Notes under the pieces: model-generated
The model's input: only the letters and a program-made list of their open reading frames with translations
The model's database searches: none
Told to the model about the DNA's origin: nothing
Part shown: piece by piece, positions 17,690 through 27,118 of the stretch
Layout: every line of letters begins with the position of its first letter
How positions within the stretch are numbered: position 1 is the stretch's first letter
Program-made: the position numbers and the translations under genes
Source: an uncultured Methanobrevibacter sp.
GTDB taxonomy: Archaea > Methanobacteriota > Methanobacteria > Methanobacteriales > Methanobacteriaceae
Assembly (NCBI RefSeq): GCF_902769175.1
Contig: NZ_CACXNW010000007.1
Location: 1-64,000, forward strand
DNA: 64,000 nt
Reading direction: 5' to 3'

Positions 17690-19687
17690 ATGAATTCCAC
17701 TAACAAATCAAAAACATCACTTTCAAAATTTGAGGAATTTTTCTCAACAGTTTACAAAAATGATGTATTTGAAATCTTAGAAAAATATCCTGATGAAAGG
17801 TCACTTACAGTCAATTACAAAGAATTGGAGATGTTCGATCCTGATTTAGCGGATTTGCTGATAAAAAAGCCTGATGAAGTTATTGCAGCTTCCCAAAAGG
17901 CTATTAAAAATATCGATCCATTAATGAAAGATGCAGAATTAAACATCAGATTTGAAAATCTTGACAACAACATTCCATTAAGTGATTTATTAAGTAAATA
18001 CATAGGCCAATTTGTGTCAGCTGATGGAATTGTCAGAAAAACTGATGAAATTCGTCCAAGGATTGAAACAGGAAGATTTGAATGTAGAAGCTGCATGAGA
18101 ATAGTTGATGTGGAACAATCCTCTGGAAACCATATCATGGAGCCTTCATTATGCAGTGAATGTGGTGGAAGATCTTTTAGATTGCTTCAAGAAGATTCTA
18201 AATACATAGACACTCAAAGCGCTAGAATGCAAGAACCTTTAGAAAACTTATCTGGAGGAACTGAACCAAAACAAATGCTTATGGTTTTAGAAGATGATTT
18301 GGTAGATGAATTGAATCCTGGAGACAAAGTAAGAATCACAGGAACATTGAAAACATTTAGAGAAGAAAGAAGTGGAAAATTCAAAAATTACATTTATGTA
18401 AATCATATTGAACCTTTAGAACAGGAATTTGAGGAACTTGAACTTAGTGAGGAAGACGAACAGAAGATTTTAGAATTATCCAGAGACCCTCATATACACG
18501 ATAAGATCATCAATTCAACTGCACCTTCAATTAGAGGTTACAGAGAGGTAAAGGAAGCTATTGCCTTACAGCTCTTTGGAGGAACAGTTACACAATTAGA
18601 CGATGGTACTCGTTTAAGGGGAGACATACACCTCTTGCTTGTAGGGGACCCTGGTATGGGTAAGTCTCAAATACTTAAATACGTTTCCAAATTAGCTCCA
18701 AGAAGTGTTTACACAAGTGGTAAAGGTACTTCAGGTGCTGGATTAACTGCAGCAGCAGTTAGGGATGAACTTGGAGGATGGTCTCTTGAAGCAGGTGCAT
18801 TAGTACTTGGGGACCAAGGTAACGTATGTGTAGACGAATTGGACAAAATGCGTTCAGAAGACAGATCTGCACTTCACGAAGCATTGGAACAGCAAACAGT
18901 AAGTATTGCAAAAGCAGGAATCATGGCAACATTAAATACAAGATGTTCTGTGCTTGCAGCGGCAAACCCTAAGTTCGGTAGATTTGACCAATATAAAGGT
19001 GTAGCAGAACAGATTGACTTGCCTTCACCTATTCTTTCTCGTTTCGATTTATACTTCGCACTTGAAGATAGGCCAAATGTGGAAAACGATAGAAAGATTG
19101 CTAGGCACATTCTTGAAATACATAAAACATCAAATGTAGAATATGAAATTGAGCCTGAATTGCTTAGGAAATATATCGCTTATGCACGTAAAAACATTAA
19201 TCCAACCCTTACTGATGAAGCTATGCAGGTATTGGAAGAGTTTTATGTTACAGTAAGAGGAGGAGGTGTTGAAGAGGACACTCCAGTGGCAATCACTGCA
19301 AGACAATTGGAAGCTATCGTTCGTTTAGCAGAAGCCAGTGCAAAGCTACAGCTTAAGGACAAGGTGGAAGCTTCTGATGCACATAGGGCTATCAAGCTAC
19401 AGCAATACTGTTTAGAAAAGATTGGAATGGATCCAGTATCTGGAAAGATCGATATTGATAAATTCGAAGGAAGACCTGCAACTTCAGATAGAGATTTAAT
19501 GAATAAGATCATGGCAGAGATTACAGAATTGGAAGGAGAATTTGATAAGGTTCCAGTTAAAATCCTAAAGCAGACAGCTGTGGAAAAATATGAGATAAGT
19601 GAAGAGAAAGTTGACGAAATCGTTAAAAATCTCAAGAACAAGGGAATGATCTTCGAACCTCGTAATGGTCTTATAAACAGACTATAA
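17690..19687 (+). CDS. mcm: Replicative DNA helicase MCM
   Basis: 665 residues, typical for archaeal MCM, and no intein. The N-terminal domain has a zinc ribbon (C132, C135, C155, C158) and an OB-fold. The AAA+ core shows Walker [10 protein letters not shown] at 319-327, Walker [10 protein letters not shown] around 380-387, sensor 1 AANPKFG with N426 and arginine finger R451 in SRFDLYF. A winged helix closes the C-terminus. The hexamer unwinds DNA ahead of the fork. The ATG has no ribosome site, and the TATA-like element sits about 30 bp upstream, so the transcript is probably leaderless. The last six codons begin a 41-bp tandem repeat. Confidence 0.97.
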   Translation: MNSTNKSKTSLSKFEEFFSTVYKNDVFEILEKYPDERSLTVNYKELEMFDPDLADLLIKKPDEVIAASQKAIKNIDPLMKDAELNIRFENLDNNIPLSDLLSKYIGQFVSADGIVRKTDEIRPRIETGRFECRSCMRIVDVEQSSGNHIMEPSLCSECGGRSFRLLQEDSKYIDTQSARMQEPLENLSGGTEPKQMLMVLEDDLVDELNPGDKVRITGTLKTFREERSGKFKNYIYVNHIEPLEQEFEELELSEEDEQKILELSRDPHIHDKIINSTAPSIRGYREVKEAIALQLFGGTVTQLDDGTRLRGDIHLLLVGDPGMGKSQILKYVSKLAPRSVYTSGKGTSGAGLTAAAVRDELGGWSLEAGALVLGDQGNVCVDELDKMRSEDRSALHEALEQQTVSIAKAGIMATLNTRCSVLAAANPKFGRFDQYKGVAEQIDLPSPILSRFDLYFALEDRPNVENDRKIARHILEIHKTSNVEYEIEPELLRKYIAYARKNINPTLTDEAMQVLEEFYVTVRGGGVEEDTPVAITARQLEAIVRLAEASAKLQLKDKVEASDAHRAIKLQQYCLEKIGMDPVSGKIDIDKFEGRPATSDRDLMNKIMAEITELEGEFDKVPVKILKQTAVEKYEISEEKVDEIVKNLKNKGMIFEPRNGLINRL

Positions 19688-19784
19688 GAGAACTTAAACA
19701 TTACAAATCTCTTGTAAACAGACTATAGGAGAACTTAAACATCACAAATGTCTTGTAAATAGACTATAAGACTAAATTAAACAT
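19669..19784. repeat. 41-bp tandem repeat x3 starting inside mcm
   Basis: Units start at 19669, 19710 and 19751 (last partial). Consensus elements are TCTTGTAAACAGACTATA and GAACTTAAACATCACAAAT. Unit 1 contains the last six mcm codons and the stop; units 2 and 3 are noncoding copies. Confidence 0.9.
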
Positions 19785-19787
19785 TTT

Positions 19788-19816
19788 TGCTTGATTCAAT
19801 CAAGCATTTTTTTTAT
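19788..19816 (+). terminator. Hairpin plus T-run behind mcm
   Basis: A perfect stem, TGCTTGATT and AATCAAGCA with a one-base centre, is followed by eight T residues and another T-run. It looks like a bacterial intrinsic terminator and should end the mcm transcript. The rest of the spacer to 20123 is plain AT-rich sequence. Confidence 0.75.
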
Positions 19817-20123
19817 TTTTTTAAATTTAACAAACTTGTTTTGAATTTTCTTTTTAAAACTAATAGTGTTTTGGAATATATCTATAATTTTAATTTTATT
19901 TTAAGCAGAAATAAATTAGATATTCTCATAATTTTTTTATTTTAATCAGAATAGATTAGATTTTTATCCAAATATTTTATTATATTAATAAATACATTAA
20001 TAAATGATAAAAAATATAACTTATATTAATATAATCCAAATACTATTTTAAAAAAGAATTATCCAAATTTTATTTGATTATAATTATTGCAAATTATTTT
20101 ATTATTCCAAAGAGGTGAAAAAA

Positions 20124-20531
20124 ATGGAAGATTATGAAAACTTATTAAACAGAGCTATTGACCAATTACCTCCTGAAGTATTTGAAAGCAAAAGGTTTGA
20201 ACCGGTTAAAGCATACTCTGTTATTCAAGGTAATAGAACATTCATTCAAAATTTCAAAGATGTTGCAGATTCTTTAAACAGAGATCCTCAACATGTATTA
20301 AAATATTTATTAAGAGAATTAGGTACTGCAGGTAACTTAGAAGGAGTAAGAGCAATCTTACAAGGTAAATTCAATCATTTCCTAATCAATGAAAGAATTG
20401 ATGAATATATTGAAAAGTATGTTATCTGCCATGAATGTAACAGACCAGATACCAAAATCATAAGAGAAGATAGGATATTTATCTTAAAATGTGCTGCATG
20501 TGGTGCAAAAGCTCCCCTTAAGCCATTATAA
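20124..20531 (+). CDS. Translation initiation factor aIF2 subunit beta
   Basis: 135 residues from ATG 20124, which follows AGAGGTGAAAAA; a GTG at 20115 is part of that ribosome site. The domains are those of aIF2-beta: an N-terminal helix, the alpha/beta core ([18 protein letters not shown]) and a C-terminal C2-C2 zinc ribbon ([10 protein letters not shown] and CAACGAK). Together with alpha and gamma it binds Met-tRNAi and GTP at initiation. The core and ribbon match the archaeal factor length. Spacers on both sides are long, so it is probably monocistronic. Confidence 0.95.
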   Translation: MEDYENLLNRAIDQLPPEVFESKRFEPVKAYSVIQGNRTFIQNFKDVADSLNRDPQHVLKYLLRELGTAGNLEGVRAILQGKFNHFLINERIDEYIEKYVICHECNRPDTKIIREDRIFILKCAACGAKAPLKPL

Positions 20532-20703
20532 ATTTTTTATATCTTTTCTTTTATTTTTTTATTAAAATTGATTTATTAAACTAAAACATGGATTATTAAA
20601 TTAAAATATTGATTTATTTTATTAAGCCATTCATTATCTATTTTAACGTATATCTTGTATTTTTATCAAAATTATTAATTTTTATTTACTTGAGTGTTTT
20701 AAA

Positions 20704-21747
20704 ATGTTTTGTCCAGAATGCGGTGCAACAGATGTTGAAATGATAGATGGAATCTGTAAAAACTGTTTTTTAAAGAAATTCCAACTTATGGAAATTCCAG
20801 AAAATATCTCTGTAACTGTCTGCAATCACTGTAATGCTAAATTAGATGAAGGAAAATGGAAAGATGAATACATTCCAGAAGAGGAAATCATCTATAGAGC
20901 ATTAGAGAGAAACATCACCCTTTCCGATTTGGCTGAAAACGAAGAGATTGAACTTGAAATTGGCCAAATGAGAGGAACAATTGCAGAATGTTATGTTGAA
21001 GCTATTGCAACTGTTTTAGGAGAAGAAGTGGTGGAAACACACACTCCAAATGTAAAGATCAATTACTCTGTTTGCCCTGACTGCAGCAAAAGGAATGCAG
21101 GATATTATGAAGCTGTAATCCAATTGCGTGCTGATGACAGGGAACTTAAGGAAGATGAAATAGAAAAGGCAGAGGAAATTGTCAACAGAACCCTTAACAA
21201 GCAATATAAAAAGGACAAATTAGCTTATATCCCTCAAGTTGCAAGGCTTAAGGAAGGAAATGACTATTATATCGGTTCACTTAAATCTGCTAAAAAAGTT
21301 ATAGAGCATCTTAAGGAAGAGTTTGGAGGAACTACTAAAGAATCTCCAAGACTTATAAGTGAAGACAAGTCTACAGGTAAGGGATTATACAGAATCTGGA
21401 TATCCTTAAGGCTTCCAAAATTCGTTAAAGATGATTTTGTAAAATACAATGACAATGTCTACCAGATCAATGATGTTGATGGAAACAGAATCCAAGTGAT
21501 AAACTTGGAAAATCAAGAGAAAATAGCATTGAAATGGAGAGAATATGACTCTATAGAAAAAATAGACCATCTTGAAGGTGTTCAAAAGGCAATCATAACA
21601 TCAAAGTCTCCAAGCACTCTTCAAATCCTTGACCCAGATGATTACAGCCCAATTGATTTGGAAATGACTGAAAAATTGGAAAAATACAATATTGGCGAAG
21701 AGATAGATGTTATAAAGATAGATGGCAAAATCTATATAATCTCATAA
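20704..21747 (+). CDS. 60S export factor NMD3-related zinc-finger protein
   Basis: 347 residues, an archaeal NMD3 homologue. Zinc-binding pairs are at C3/C6, C18/C21, C40/C43 and a later CPDC near residue 125. The central NRTLNKQYKKDKLAYIPQV region belongs to the NMD3 core. In eukaryotes NMD3 exports the large ribosomal subunit. Archaea have no nucleus, so a role in 50S maturation is presumed. The ATG directly follows TGAGTGTTTTAAA with a weak ribosome site. tyrS follows after 160 bp of repeat-like spacer. Confidence 0.88.
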   Translation: MFCPECGATDVEMIDGICKNCFLKKFQLMEIPENISVTVCNHCNAKLDEGKWKDEYIPEEEIIYRALERNITLSDLAENEEIELEIGQMRGTIAECYVEAIATVLGEEVVETHTPNVKINYSVCPDCSKRNAGYYEAVIQLRADDRELKEDEIEKAEEIVNRTLNKQYKKDKLAYIPQVARLKEGNDYYIGSLKSAKKVIEHLKEEFGGTTKESPRLISEDKSTGKGLYRIWISLRLPKFVKDDFVKYNDNVYQINDVDGNRIQVINLENQEKIALKWREYDSIEKIDHLEGVQKAIITSKSPSTLQILDPDDYSPIDLEMTEKLEKYNIGEEIDVIKIDGKIYIIS

Positions 21748-21907
21748 TCATTAATAAAGAAAAAATTTAATAATCTCAAATATTACCAAATAAAGAAATA
21801 AGAATAAAAATTTAACAATCCCAATTATTGCTAAATAAAGAAAATAATGGGAAAAACCAAAAATCTCATAATTATCAAATAACCGAATAAAACAAAAGTG
21901 TGATACA

Positions 21908-22873
21908 ATGAACATTGAAGAAAAAATTGAATTAATTCAAGAAGGAACTTTAGAAATCATTGATGTAGATGAATTAAAAGAAAAGCTTGAAAAAGAACAC
22001 CCTATTGCTTATACTGGATATGAACCTTCTGGAAAAATTCATTTAGGCCATGCAGTAACAATAATGAAGCTTAAACAATTACAGGATTTAGGATTTAAAA
22101 TCAAGATTTTACTTGCAGATTATCATGCTTTCTTAAATGGAAAAGGAACTGTAGAGGAAATAGTTGAAACTGCAGAATACAATAAAAGATGCTTCCAAGG
22201 ATTAGGACTTGGAGATGACACTGAATACATTTTAGGTTCATCTTTCCAAACCGGAAGCGAATACACTAATGACGTTTACCAATTAGCTACATTAACCACC
22301 TTGAAAAGAGCTAAAAGAAGTATGGATCAAGTCAGCAGACACGATGACAATCCAAAAGTGGCAAGTGTAGTTTATCCATTGATGCAAACTGCAGACATGT
22401 CTGCATTGGAAGTGGATATTGCATTAGGTGGTATGGAACAGAGAAAAATCCAAATGTTGGCAAGGGAAAACCTTCCAAGATTAGGAAAAGAAGCTCCTGC
22501 CTGTATTCACACTCCTTTGATTCATGGTCTTGACGGTGATGACAAGATGTCTTCAAGCAAAGGAAACTACATTGCTGTTGACGATGATGAAAAGACCATT
22601 AAAGACAAAATCAAGAAAAGCTACTGTCCAATGGGAGAAACTGAAGGAAACCCTATTTTGGAAATTGCAGACCACTTTGTATTTACACAGCAAGACACTT
22701 TGCTTATAGAAAGACCTGAGAAATTTGGTGGAAACTTAGAACTCACTAAAGATGAGTTATACCAAATGTACAGCGAAGAAAACTTGCACCCAATGGACTT
22801 GAAGAATGCAATGACCAAATTCCTTATTGACTTCCTTAAGCCAGTAAGAGACTTTATGGAGTCACAAGAATAA
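21908..22873 (+). CDS. tyrS: Tyrosyl-tRNA synthetase
   Basis: 321 residues, the compact archaeal TyrRS. The class I signatures are HLGH at 45-48 (in [14 protein letters not shown]) and KMSSS at 213-217. Tyrosine-binding segments (Y36-x-G and [13 protein letters not shown] with the [11 protein letters not shown] that follows) are present, and there is no C-terminal S4 domain, as expected for archaea. It charges tRNA-Tyr. GTGATACA precedes the ATG. The last five codons (ending MESQE) begin a 31-bp tandem repeat that runs into the spacer. Confidence 0.96.
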   Translation: MNIEEKIELIQEGTLEIIDVDELKEKLEKEHPIAYTGYEPSGKIHLGHAVTIMKLKQLQDLGFKIKILLADYHAFLNGKGTVEEIVETAEYNKRCFQGLGLGDDTEYILGSSFQTGSEYTNDVYQLATLTTLKRAKRSMDQVSRHDDNPKVASVVYPLMQTADMSALEVDIALGGMEQRKIQMLARENLPRLGKEAPACIHTPLIHGLDGDDKMSSSKGNYIAVDDDEKTIKDKIKKSYCPMGETEGNPILEIADHFVFTQQDTLLIERPEKFGGNLELTKDELYQMYSEENLHPMDLKNAMTKFLIDFLKPVRDFMESQE

Positions 22874-22951
22874 ATAAGGATTAAACTTGGAGTCAAAAGA
22901 ATAAATAAAGAGTAATTATAGGCTCACAAAATAAAAATAAGATTATAATTA
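22858..22951. repeat. 31-32 bp tandem repeat x3 starting inside tyrS
   Basis: Units start at 22858, 22889 and 22921 with GGAGTCACAAGAATAAATAA and variants GGAGTCAAAAGAATAAATAA and GGCTCACAAAATAAAAATAA. Unit 1 carries the last tyrS codons and stop. Confidence 0.85.
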
Positions 22952-22982
22952 TTATTTTTAAAAAAAGATAAAGAGGGATAGA

Positions 22983-23189
22983 ATGGAAGAAGAACCAGTA
23001 TATGAAATGAAACTTACCAATGGTATTGGAGAACAAATGCTTGCTCATGTTATTGAACAGTTCGATGTTGAACTTAAGCAAACTGAATTTGGACCAAAAC
23101 TCCAAGGAACAAAAGAAGAGCTTGAAAAAGCACAAGAATACATCGTTAAAGTAATGAAAGAAAGATTAGATGAATTAGATAAAAGATAA
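22983..23189 (+). CDS. Small conserved hypothetical protein
   Basis: 68 residues, acidic, with no signal peptide or membrane segment. A beta-strand-rich first half (YEMKLTNGIGEQMLAHVIEQ) is followed by an amphipathic C-terminal helix rich in Glu and Lys. I do not know the family. AAAGAGGGATAG gives a good ribosome site, and the gene follows tyrS closely, so it is likely a real co-transcribed gene of unknown role. Confidence 0.65.
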   Translation: MEEEPVYEMKLTNGIGEQMLAHVIEQFDVELKQTEFGPKLQGTKEELEKAQEYIVKVMKERLDELDKR

Positions 23190-23229
23190 TCTAATTTAAC
23201 TATCTTTACTTCCTTATTTTTATTTAAAA

Positions 23230-23405
23230 TTAAAAATACTTATTTTAGATTTTAATTATTATTTTAAAAAAAAATAACTAATTTAGATTATAATTTTAGA
23301 TTATATAATTAGTTTAAAAAAAATAACTAATTTAAATCATAATAATTAGTTTAAAAAAAAATATTAATTTAGATTTTAATTATTAATATAAAAAAAATAA
23401 CTTTT
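23230..23405. repeat. AT-rich tandem repeat between two convergent genes
   Basis: About four copies of a unit near 40-45 bp have the pattern TAATTAGTTTAAAAAAAATA-CTAATTTAGATT. The copies are diverged. It separates the small gene from thymidylate kinase. Confidence 0.65.
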
Positions 23406-23436
23406 TAAGAGTTTACTTAAATATCCTATTTTTAGA

Positions 23437-24027
23437 TTATAAAATACAATCCTTACAGATATCAAATAATGGAGCAACTTCTTTTTTAATATCAGAAGAC
23501 ACCTTATTTGGACCATTATTTGCATCAATTATCTTAATGTTATCATAGGATTCAGCCAAATCCAAATACTTCTGTTTCACTTCAGTTAAAAAGGCTTCGT
23601 TTTCGAATTTATCTTTTTTATCACATCTGTCAACAGATTTCTTAACATCCAAATCCAAGAGCAAAACCAAATCTGGAACCTTAGCATATTTATTTAACTC
23701 TTTAACCCATTCTAGTGGTTCTTGATACACAAAGCTTGAATAGAAAGATCTGTCGCTTATCACAACAGTGTTTTCCTTTTCCAAACTTTCAATCTTATCC
23801 ATCTGCATAAGTCTATCAGCAGCGAATAATAATCCTAAAATCCTTTGCATAGACTCTGAATCAGCATCGCTTCTAGCCAAATATTCTCTAATAAGCCTTC
23901 CAATTTCCATATCAGTCGGTTCTGTAATTGTTTCAACATTAAAGCCATTATTCTCTAGCCATTCCTTTAACAATTTTATCTGGGTTGATTTCCCAGAGCC
24001 ATCTATTCCTTCCAAAACTATATACAT
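23437..24027 (-). CDS. tmk: Thymidylate kinase
   Basis: 196 residues. It phosphorylates dTMP to dTDP with ATP. The P-loop is LEGIDGSGKST at 5-15. The DR-Y/S motif is SDRSFYSSFVYQ, and E-P-(T/G) is present as TEPTDMEIG. LVLLLDLDVKKSVDR leads into the LID. Its length is slightly short of 200-215 but complete. The ATG is followed immediately by the first beta strand, and no clear ribosome site precedes it, so it may be leaderless. Confidence 0.93.
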   Translation of the reverse strand: MYIVLEGIDGSGKSTQIKLLKEWLENNGFNVETITEPTDMEIGRLIREYLARSDADSESMQRILGLLFAADRLMQMDKIESLEKENTVVISDRSFYSSFVYQEPLEWVKELNKYAKVPDLVLLLDLDVKKSVDRCDKKDKFENEAFLTEVKQKYLDLAESYDNIKIIDANNGPNKVSSDIKKEVAPLFDICKDCIL

Positions 24028-24331
24028 AAGATAAAATTTATTTTTTTAGAATATATAATTTATCTAATTTGAATAGTTTTCACAAGCTCCCATAAAAAAC
24101 AATATATTAATAATGAATAATTAGAATCATATTTATAAAACTATTATATAATAAAATTAACATATTATTAATAGTTAGATTATTTTAAATAAAAAATCCT
24201 TAAACTAAGATTAAAATTGAAATAAAGCATTATCTCATAAATCAAAAACAAAAAAATTTTCATATTATAAAAATTAAATTAAATTAAATTTCTAAAAACA
24301 ATCAAACATCAAAATTATAGGAGATTACTTA
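24028..24331. other. Divergent intergenic region tmk / U32 gene
   Basis: This 304-bp AT-rich spacer holds the divergent promoters. Near 24270 there is a short run of AAATT units. A ribosome site (TAGGAGATTACTTA) precedes the U32 gene. I see no gene or hairpin worth naming. Confidence 0.5.
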
Positions 24332-26896
24332 ATGACATTACCTGAATTATTAGCACCTGCAGGAGACTATGACATATTGGTTACAGCAGTCAATGCAGGA
24401 GCTGATGCAGTATACATATCTGGAGAAAGATTTGGAGCAAGGGCATTTGCCAAAAACTTCACTTTAGAGGAAATAGAAAAAAGTGTGGAATATGCCCACT
24501 TGAATGGAGCAAAAATACATGTAACCGTAAACACATTAATAAACAACTTTGAAGTTGAAGATGTGGTGAAATACCTGTTCTACTTATATAAAATAGGTGT
24601 TGATGCAGTTATCGTACAGGACTTGGGAATCATTGAACTTATCAAAAACCTTATTCCTGGCCTTGAAGTCCATGCATCCACCCAAATGACCTTAAGCGAT
24701 TATGATTGTATCCTATGGGCTGTGGAAAACAATATCTCCAGAATAGTCTTCCCACGTGAAATAAGCGTCGATAAAATAGCTGAAATATCCAAAAAGCTAA
24801 AGGAATCAAATTTAAGCATGGAAGTTGAAGTCTTTGGACATGGAGCCCTCTGCTATTGCTTTAGTGGAAACTGCTACATTTCCTCTTACAACAGTGGAAG
24901 AAGCGGAAACAGAGGAGCATGTGCACAGCCATGCCGTAAGCAATACAAGCTTAAATATAAAAATTACAATGTTGGAAACGGATATCTCCTTTCAACCCAT
25001 GACCTTGCAGTCTACAAAGGATTGGATAGAATAGAAGATGCAGGTGTCTTTTCACTTAAATTGGAAGGGCGTATGAAGTCTGCAGATTACGTTGGAACAA
25101 TCACAAATGCATACAGACACTTGATAGATGGAGATGAAGGAGACTATGAAAAGGACTTAAGCCTTGTATTCAACAGACAATTTACAGATGGATACATTCT
25201 CAACCAAAAGCCTGGACAGGTATTGGGAAGGGAAAGCTCATGTCACGAAGGAGTCTACATTGGAAAGATCATAGAGAAAAAAGGTGAACTAATTACCATC
25301 GCTAAGGAAAACAAGGAATTCAAGATCAACCTTGACATTGGAGATGGAATAGGCTTCAAATACAAGGATAAAATCAAAGGAATCTACATCGACAACATCA
25401 AGGAACAGACTGACGAGTACATAAAGCTTGAAACAACAAGAAATGTAAGGGAAGGTGACAAGGTTCTCTTAAGCTATTCCAAATCAACTCATGACAATCT
25501 CAAGCAATTCCACAATGAAACAATAAGGCAAAACATCCCATTGGATTTAGACATCAGATGGACTGAAGACTTGAGGCTTAACATCAATGCCAAATTCAAG
25601 ATTGTTGAAAAGGGAATAAACAACGAAAACAAGGAAGAGGAATTTAACTTCAGATACATATCAGAAACCAAATTCGAACCTGCTCAAAAAAGGCCAATAA
25701 GCATTGAAGACATTGAAAAGCAAATGCTTAAAACAGGCTCAACATCATTTTACATTAACAGCTTAACCATAAATGGAATGCCTGAAAAAAGCTTTGTTCC
25801 TATTGGAAAGCTAAACAAGATAAGAAGAACCATACTTGATAAGGCTACCGAACTATTATTAGGCTATTACAAGCCTGACAAAAAGGAAATCAGAGCAACA
25901 AACAAACGCATTAGCCAATTCATTAAAGAATACAAAAGCTATACAGACATTCCAGTTAGAAATGAAAGATTGAACCTTTCAATATTTGCAGACAATTTGG
26001 AACTTATCAAAATGACTTCCAAATTGCCAATCCACAAGTATTTCTTTGATCCATCATTTTCATACAATAGCCCAGAGGAATACTTCAGCAATATTAAGGA
26101 TTTATTGAAAGAGGCATATTCCATCGTTTATAAAGGCAAGGAAAATACAAATGACAAGCTGGTTCTTGTCTTATCATCATTTATCAGCGATGAGGAAATA
26201 AATGAAATCAGCAAAATCATTGAAGGCTTGGAAGATGAAGGAATGAGAATCCCAATCATGTATGACACTCCAGGAATAGCTAACAGCTTTAATCATAAGG
26301 TTTATGGAAACCATAACCTAAATGTCTGGAATAGCTATAGCGTTAAAAACCTCTCTGATGCTGGCTTTGAAAGCATAATCCTATCTTCTGAATTGTCACA
26401 TACAGAAATCAAGGAATTGGTTTCAAAATACCAATTCATCAAGGGAGCTGCTGATGTAGACTTAAATCTAATCATTCAAGGAAACCTTGAAGTTATGAGC
26501 AGCAAGGATGACTTTTCAAATCTTAATGATGGAAAGGATTTTATAGTCAAGGATTCTTCAGATTATGCAATACTTGAAGACCAAAAGCGTAAGAAATTCA
26601 AATATAAGGTGGTCTTTGATTATAACATGCACAGCCATTTCATCAATAAGGACTGCTTATGCCTAATAGATGAAGTGGAATTGATTAAGGAAACTGGAGT
26701 GAACTCCTGCATAATAGATTGCAGATTCTCTTCACCGCAATACAGTTCTACAATAGTCTCACTTTACTCACAGGCATTAAAGGAAGACAACACATATGAT
26801 TTGAACTTGCTTAAAGAGCAAATAAATAACATAACATTATCAAGATTAAACAAAGGAAACTTCATTAATGGAAGAATACATGAAAAACCATGCTAA
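24332..26896 (+). CDS. U32 family (RlhA/TrhP-like) protein, copy 1
   Basis: 854 residues. The N-terminal 300 residues form the U32 barrel, beginning PELLAPAGDYDILVTAVNAG. They contain the family signature EVFGHGALCYCFSGNCYISS with cysteines C174, C176, C181, C197 and C201. U32 proteins were named as peptidases, but the studied bacterial members (RlhA, TrhP) are prephenate-dependent RNA hydroxylases acting on 23S rRNA or tRNA. A similar RNA role here is inference. Residues 300-850 form the longer DUF3656-type extension, ending in a second barrel-like repeat (CIIDCRFSSPQYSS). A paralogue follows 222 bp downstream. Confidence 0.85.
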   Translation: MTLPELLAPAGDYDILVTAVNAGADAVYISGERFGARAFAKNFTLEEIEKSVEYAHLNGAKIHVTVNTLINNFEVEDVVKYLFYLYKIGVDAVIVQDLGIIELIKNLIPGLEVHASTQMTLSDYDCILWAVENNISRIVFPREISVDKIAEISKKLKESNLSMEVEVFGHGALCYCFSGNCYISSYNSGRSGNRGACAQPCRKQYKLKYKNYNVGNGYLLSTHDLAVYKGLDRIEDAGVFSLKLEGRMKSADYVGTITNAYRHLIDGDEGDYEKDLSLVFNRQFTDGYILNQKPGQVLGRESSCHEGVYIGKIIEKKGELITIAKENKEFKINLDIGDGIGFKYKDKIKGIYIDNIKEQTDEYIKLETTRNVREGDKVLLSYSKSTHDNLKQFHNETIRQNIPLDLDIRWTEDLRLNINAKFKIVEKGINNENKEEEFNFRYISETKFEPAQKRPISIEDIEKQMLKTGSTSFYINSLTINGMPEKSFVPIGKLNKIRRTILDKATELLLGYYKPDKKEIRATNKRISQFIKEYKSYTDIPVRNERLNLSIFADNLELIKMTSKLPIHKYFFDPSFSYNSPEEYFSNIKDLLKEAYSIVYKGKENTNDKLVLVLSSFISDEEINEISKIIEGLEDEGMRIPIMYDTPGIANSFNHKVYGNHNLNVWNSYSVKNLSDAGFESIILSSELSHTEIKELVSKYQFIKGAADVDLNLIIQGNLEVMSSKDDFSNLNDGKDFIVKDSSDYAILEDQKRKKFKYKVVFDYNMHSHFINKDCLCLIDEVELIKETGVNSCIIDCRFSSPQYSSTIVSLYSQALKEDNTYDLNLLKEQINNITLSRLNKGNFINGRIHEKPC

Positions 26897-27118
26897 AGCA
26901 AAAAAGAAGATGAAATTAAAATAATAATGCTAAAAAAGTAAAAAAAAAGAGCATTTGATAAAATAATAAATGATAAAAAGAAAAAATAAGATGAAATTAT
27001 AACAATAAATCTAAAAAAACAAAAAATAAGACGAATTTATAATGATAAAGTTAAAATAAGCCAAATTATGAATTCATAAATTTATGAAAAAACAATTATC
27101 TTAAATTAGAGGAATAAA

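Noticed and set aside
22524-22709. 61-codon ORF inside tyrS
   Set aside because: Overlaps the KMSSS-containing coding region in another frame; a shadow.
24825-25034. 69-codon ORF inside the first U32 gene
   Set aside because: Alternate frame of a strongly coding region; no independent start signal.
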